A DNA stretch of 64,000 bases from Druceiella hillmani (lineage: Eukaryota; Arthropoda; Insecta; Lepidoptera; Hepialidae). The stretch lies in the NCBI GenBank assembly GCA_039881145.1, contig JAYKKI010000007.1, positions 44,082,501 to 44,146,500 on the forward strand, read 5' to 3'. The notes beneath the pieces were generated by a model, which did not search any database, was not told the DNA's origin, and saw nothing but the letters and a program-made list of their open reading frames with translations. The position numbers and the translations under genes were made by a program. Below are positions 59,440 to 64,000 of the stretch, piece by piece; position 1 is the stretch's first letter, and every line of letters begins with the position of its first letter.

Positions 59440-59770
59440 CGTATTTCAGTTTTGAATGACGTTGTGTTGTCAGTAATTTTTTTTAAACGGTTAGTATTTT
59501 GAATGACAATACATAAAGTGCTGGTATGGGCTGTGTAAATCAAGTATGGGCTGGGACTTGACTGGAAAAAAATTGATTCTGAAAATGATTACAGTATTGG
59601 AAGTCCCATATTAGTTTTGAATAACGTTGTGTTGTCAATCATTTTTTTAAACGACATAGCATTTTGAATGACAATAAATAAAGGACTAGTTTGCGTTGTG
59701 TAAATCTGGTGTGGGCTGGGACTTGAATGTGCATGGGCTGCGTAAATCATTAGAATATCGGAGGGCGCAT
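59440..59770. repeat. ~164-bp tandem duplication
   Basis: GTTTTGAATGACGTTGTGTT recurs as GTTTTGAATAACGTTGTGTT 164 bp later; TTTTGAATGACAATA and GTGTGGGCTGGGACTTGA-type blocks also repeat, with a partial third unit (CATGGGCTGCGTAAATCA). The copies are moderately diverged. Confidence 0.8.
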
Positions 59771-59929
59771 AAGTAATAAATGTTGTATGTAAAGAAATAT
59801 TTTTTAGTCTTCCGATCCACAGATACTTAATGCTATCCCAAAGGTATAAAATTGATGTACGTTTCGTATAAATTGGCCGATCTATAGCATATATAAATAT
59901 GGATTATGTCCTAAAATATCCATAGATCT

Positions 59930-59978
59930 AAGAATTTTCCTTTCCACCATCTAACCGCCGAGCTGGGTCGCTAGTTAG
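59930..59978 (+). mobile_element. possible Helitron 3' terminus
   Basis: CCGCCGAGCTGGGTCGCTAG followed by TTAG has the form of a Helitron 3' end (short GC-rich hairpin region then CTRR before T). The call is by pattern only. Confidence 0.2.
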
Positions 59979-59984
59979 TTAATG

Positions 59985-62395
59985 AATATTCATGTTGACA
60001 CGATTTTGTTAAAATTTACGGTTTATAGAATTAAATTTTAATCAAATCACGAAACTGAAATATTTATAAAAAAGTCCAATATCTAATTAATAAAATATTC
60101 ACTTAAGGTTATAAAGTTTGACAAGTGTTAAGAAATTAATTTTTGTGTATATCCCTAGTTACTTTTTATTCTCTTATTTTAAGGAAATATTACATATAAA
60201 CCGTACGTTTCAGTAATGATAAATATTTAAACAGTCACAAATAACTAAAATATACTGCAAAAAATATTTTCAATTCATCTTCAATAGTTATGATGTTGAG
60301 CAAATTGATAATTTAATATTTTATCAAACTGGTATAATGTAGAATGCGGTAGGTTAGAAATACAATTCATCGGGACTGTTATATTAAATGTCATTTTTAC
60401 ATTTTAAATATATATGTAATCTTTATTTATACAATATATAATTGCGTGTCTATGTAAACTTTATATTTACTTGGAGATCTTGTAAATATCCACACTAATT
60501 TCTTTTTACACTGTGGCGAAAAAAAGTTGACCTGCGCAATTGAATATAATTAAGAAAAGTGCGTTTTTTTAAATTAAAATTGAAGATTATGTCGACGAAA
60601 AACAATCATATAATCGCAATTTATTAAATGTCTGCTAACAAAAGTATTGTAACAGTTTAATTGAAAATCACAACCATTCATGTATTATGACGTTATGCTA
60701 TCTTACCTCCGGTCAGAGAGCACGTTTATACCATGGCTTGTTTGTAACATTTTGCTTTGTATAATATTCTTTGACGTATATTTTGCGTTTTTGTATAAAT
60801 TTTATTTACGACGTTCTTCAGCTACCGGAGGTCGTTTTACTTAATAATAAAGGTTTATGTCGGCGAATAAGGTATATCTGGAAATTGGGCCAAGAAATAT
60901 TACAAAGGTGCTCTTGTTTTATTTCGATAAAATGAGGTAATGTTTTGAGATATCGTTCCTTTATGATTTTCATTATTATTTAAAAAGTAATAAGCAACCA
61001 CAAAATTGTATTAGAGTTGATAATGAAATATTTCATTGTCTGAACTGCACAGCGAAATTACTTCTTTCAATTGAAGATGAATTTTGTAGTAATTTTTTTC
61101 ATCTAACCATTATTAAATTTGCTAATTTTTTTAACGGAAAAAGTTACCTTCAGTTGTGATATTATTTTGATATTAGTAATTTTTATATGGTAATTTCGAT
61201 AGCAATTACATTTTGAGTTTGTGACAAAATTGATTTGAGGCGAGAAAATGTCCCTGCACAACGCAGTTAGTTCACTATATCACGTTTTCATTTATGATAA
61301 CCTCATTCTCAAAGTTTACAATAGATTGTGTTGTAAAATTATATAACTGATATACATAAGCTTAGTCGTGCTTAAAAATTCTGGAGCATGCAGACATTGG
61401 GGACTTAATTTTTAACCTTATCGCATGCTCATTCTAGTAGCAACCATTGATAAAATTTTATCCCGCGCTACTGTTTACAATAGTTTAGTGAATTCAAAAG
61501 AAGCAGTACTGATTTACATGTTCTTGTTTTCGAATCATTTCTGGATAGCTGATGACTAAGGTTAGATAAGTCCTCGCACTGAAATGGACTTCGTCTACGC
61601 GCGGAATAACTGATAATACTAAAATTAATTGGCGTAATTACTTTGCCTTATACTAATACACATAAATGAAATAGATGTATCGGTTTGTGGTTTTCAAAAA
61701 TTTTGCTTTTAAATACCTGTTTTGTGTACACATTAGATTATAAAACTAACACAATGGAGAAAAAAACAAGTTTTGTCTGTTTTCCTGTCTACGAACAAAT
61801 TTAATTAAAGAAATACTGAAAATATTACCATGAATTTTAAATAAGTTATAGACAGTAACTGGAACTGACCTAGTTTTTGTTGCTTCGTAATATCCTAAAC
61901 AGTTTCGAAGTTGTAATGATATTGGCTTTGGATTCCATAATTTATATTTACCCATACCCGTTGCGTAGTTCATACTGTATAATTTATGTATTTTTAATAT
62001 GTACTAAAATACAGTGAAATCTAGAAATCTCCTGTATGGTTCTATCATATATTTATTTTATTTATTGATCAGTACCTAATATATAAATCAGATGATATCT
62101 TTCATTATATTCCTTAAGATGTTGTTCATGGTACAGGGGCAAAACGCTTTTTCGATGACATTTTTCAAGGTGTAATCTATGATGCAGTTACAAGATTAAA
62201 TTTATTCATACGTTTTTTATTCAATAATGCGTCTCAAGAAACCCAAAATAGTGAAGTCATACTTGTAGCTAGATATTGTTAATATACATGTAATTTTGAA
62301 CGAGATATCGTTAAGAAGTGTACGAAGGATCACATGTAGGAAAAATGATCTTACTCTTACCTTCTCTTGTTTCTTTCTACAACGTACGTGTAAGG
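59985..62395. other. AT-rich noncoding stretch
   Basis: No exon, repeat or element could be supported; a 75-codon minus frame (61746-61973) shows no coding signal. Confidence 0.4.
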
Positions 62396-62399
62396 TGTA

Positions 62400-62995
62400 C
62401 TTAAAAATGGAACAAGTTAGTCTTGCTAGATAGGTCTACTGTAAATCGATGGATGATAATATTTCGTAGTTCCGAGCCTGGAAAAGCTATAATTGTTGAT
62501 GAAGCACGCAGCAGACATCCGTTCACTGCCACAGATGACAACCATAGCAGACTCGTCATTGATTTGATTCGAAATAACCGGCAAATTACTCAAAATCATA
62601 TCATAAATCATATTGGAATATCCAAGGAACTAGTCGGATTCATTATTGCATACCGCAAAGTCTGTGCACGATGGGTGTCATAGCGAAACTGCAGGGGCTC
62701 TGGAAAAACTGAAGTTTGAACCAATTTCACACCCTCATTATTTCCCGGATCTTGCTCCCTGCGATTTTTATTTGTTTCCTCTACTCAAAAGAGATCTCAA
62801 GGGTAATCACTACAACTCAGACGATGAGGTAAAGGCAGCTGTCAAGTCCTGGATTCAAGAAAAGTCAAAAAAATTCTTCAGTGACGGAATGAAAAAAACT
62901 TGTTTCACGTTGGGAGAAATGTATTAGTATTAATGGTGACTACATTGAAAAGTACAATGAATACATAACTGTGAAGCTTAAGAATTGTATATTAA
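62400..62995 (+). pseudogene. mariner (DD34D-type) transposase pseudogene
   Basis: The first frame (to TAG 62681-62683) reads STVNRWMIIFRSSEPGKAII, then DLIRNNRQITQNHIINHIGI and YRKVCARWVS: the N-terminal helix-turn-helix and linker of mariner. It then jumps to HPHYFPDLAPCDFYLFPLLK and GNHYNSDDEVKAAVKSWIQE, the third-Asp region (PDLAPxDxxLF) and C-terminus. The block between, holding the first two catalytic Asp residues, is missing. A further frameshift near 62910 moves the end (RWEKCISINGDYIEKY) into another frame. It is therefore inactive. No terminal inverted repeats were located. Confidence 0.85.
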
Positions 62996-62999
62996 TATA

Positions 63000-64000
63000 A
63001 TTTTTATCCGAACTTGATTAATTTTTATCTTTCCCCCTCTCCAATATGTGTGTATTACTTTTCAGCCAACCCTAGGGTATTGGTGTCCTATTACATACGT
63101 TTCATTTTTCATTACGATCTTATCTCTAACTATATATATTTAAACTGTCATGGCAAAATGAAATATCAATTTAAAAAAAATTACCATGAATTACTTTCAG
63201 TCTTTTGTATATTTTTGCGATGTAAAATTATTTTATAGACAAATCCTAAATCCCAGTGGTACAATTCAATAAGATTTATATATTATTTCCGTAAACAAGA
63301 TGTTATTCAGATTAAACTTACGAGCAACTTTGAGGCTGTTTGTACATTTGTACAGTATTTATCTAGTCAATTATGTACACATATTGGTAGTATATAGGTA
63401 TGTATACCACTTACACTAAACACAATTAGCTTAGCAAATAGTCCTAGCTGATCGTAAGTCTTAATTTTCTCTCAAGGATATTTCTTAATTAAGGTCAAAA
63501 CTAATTAGAAGTCGCTTCGTGATTATCCGCGTATGCTTTCGGTGTTTTCAAAGTTATAACTTTCACTAAATGCTGCTTGCAAGAGTTATGTCCTTTAATC
63601 CCATATTTGGATGTTAACTATTCAACTAATTAATGGGACGATCTGGAGGCAATTGACATAAGAAAATTAAATGAAGGTTGAAATTCTTACGTAAACAAGT
63701 AATTTTTAGGGTTAAGTCTCAAAAGAGTAAAAGAGGGAATCCTTATAATAAAACTCTGTTGTTCGTCCATTTGTTCATTTGCAGAATCTCAAAATACATT
63801 TTTTAACCATGTGGCGCGGAGCGTCTAAAGTACACTCTTAGCACATTTCAAAACATTTTTTTTATTTTAATTTTAGCTAATGAATAAATGCTCTAAATTA
63901 ACAACAAAAATAAGGTGTAATTGTATAAATGGAGCGATATTATGGCATTATAATTACCTGTCTCGCTTTAAAAGGTGATGGAAATTAAACTATTTCCTAG
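63000..64000. other. AT-rich end of window with repeat traces
   Basis: Bases 63945-63988 (GGCATTATAATTACCTGTCT, AAAGGTGATGGAAATTA) resemble 54612-54655. The segment at about 63745-63840 (AATAAAACTCTGTTGTTCGT, CATGTGGCGCGGAGCGTCTA) has the style of a Helitron-like internal repeat. No gene. Confidence 0.35.

Overview
This is a nuclear window from an insect-like arthropod genome. It is very AT-rich (estimated by eye at about 70% A+T), has long introns, many (TA)n tracts and dense old mobile DNA: mariner, Helitron-type PIF1 helicase fragments, retroelement tails and foldback elements. There are no operons, ribosome binding sites or prokaryotic features. The exact order is not resolved.

The only gene with a complete two-exon model is at 51272-53927 on the plus strand. 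A 5' exon opens on a splice acceptor, starts with a signal peptide and joins, in matching phase 1, to a 650-nt last exon. The 274-residue product looks like a secreted, lysine- and acid-rich protein of unknown function. AATAAA lies about 100 nt after the stop. A TATA/initiator pair inside the intron may be a second promoter.

Most other coding signals are single exons that long ATG-started ORFs miss. The best is a CpG-rich 149-nt exon on the minus strand (14094-14242) with clean splice sites; a phase-compatible 23-nt microexon (11668-11690) follows it in the minus direction. Possible 3'-terminal plus-strand exons lie at 3998-4206 and 56509-56600. GC-richer, open, coding-like islands cluster at 34.6-37.6 kb. 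None has been assigned to a protein family.

The rest is repeat-driven. From left to right: a 162-bp duplication; a 933-bp element with identical 73-bp inverted ends; a 0.9-kb polypyrimidine tract; a retroelement 3' tail; a degenerate AGAATGTTCT repeat resembling heat-shock elements; a 2-kb foldback element; a Helitron remnant at 15-16 kb with a second copy in inverted orientation at 42-43 kb and another helicase fragment at 21 kb; a perfect 33-bp-arm palindrome; 35-bp, 87/174-bp, 122-bp and ~237-bp arrays; and a mariner pseudogene at 62.4-63.0 kb.

The most unusual signal is a family of four foldback elements (about 11.9, 27.1, 30.2 and 57.2 kb). Their arms carry a conserved block resembling a type I hammerhead ribozyme: CUGAAGA, a short helix, GAAA, a self-complementary ACCUAGGU, then GUC, closed by CCAC/GUGG. 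No copy is fully intact and the core has one extra nucleotide, so activity is a testable hypothesis, not a conclusion.
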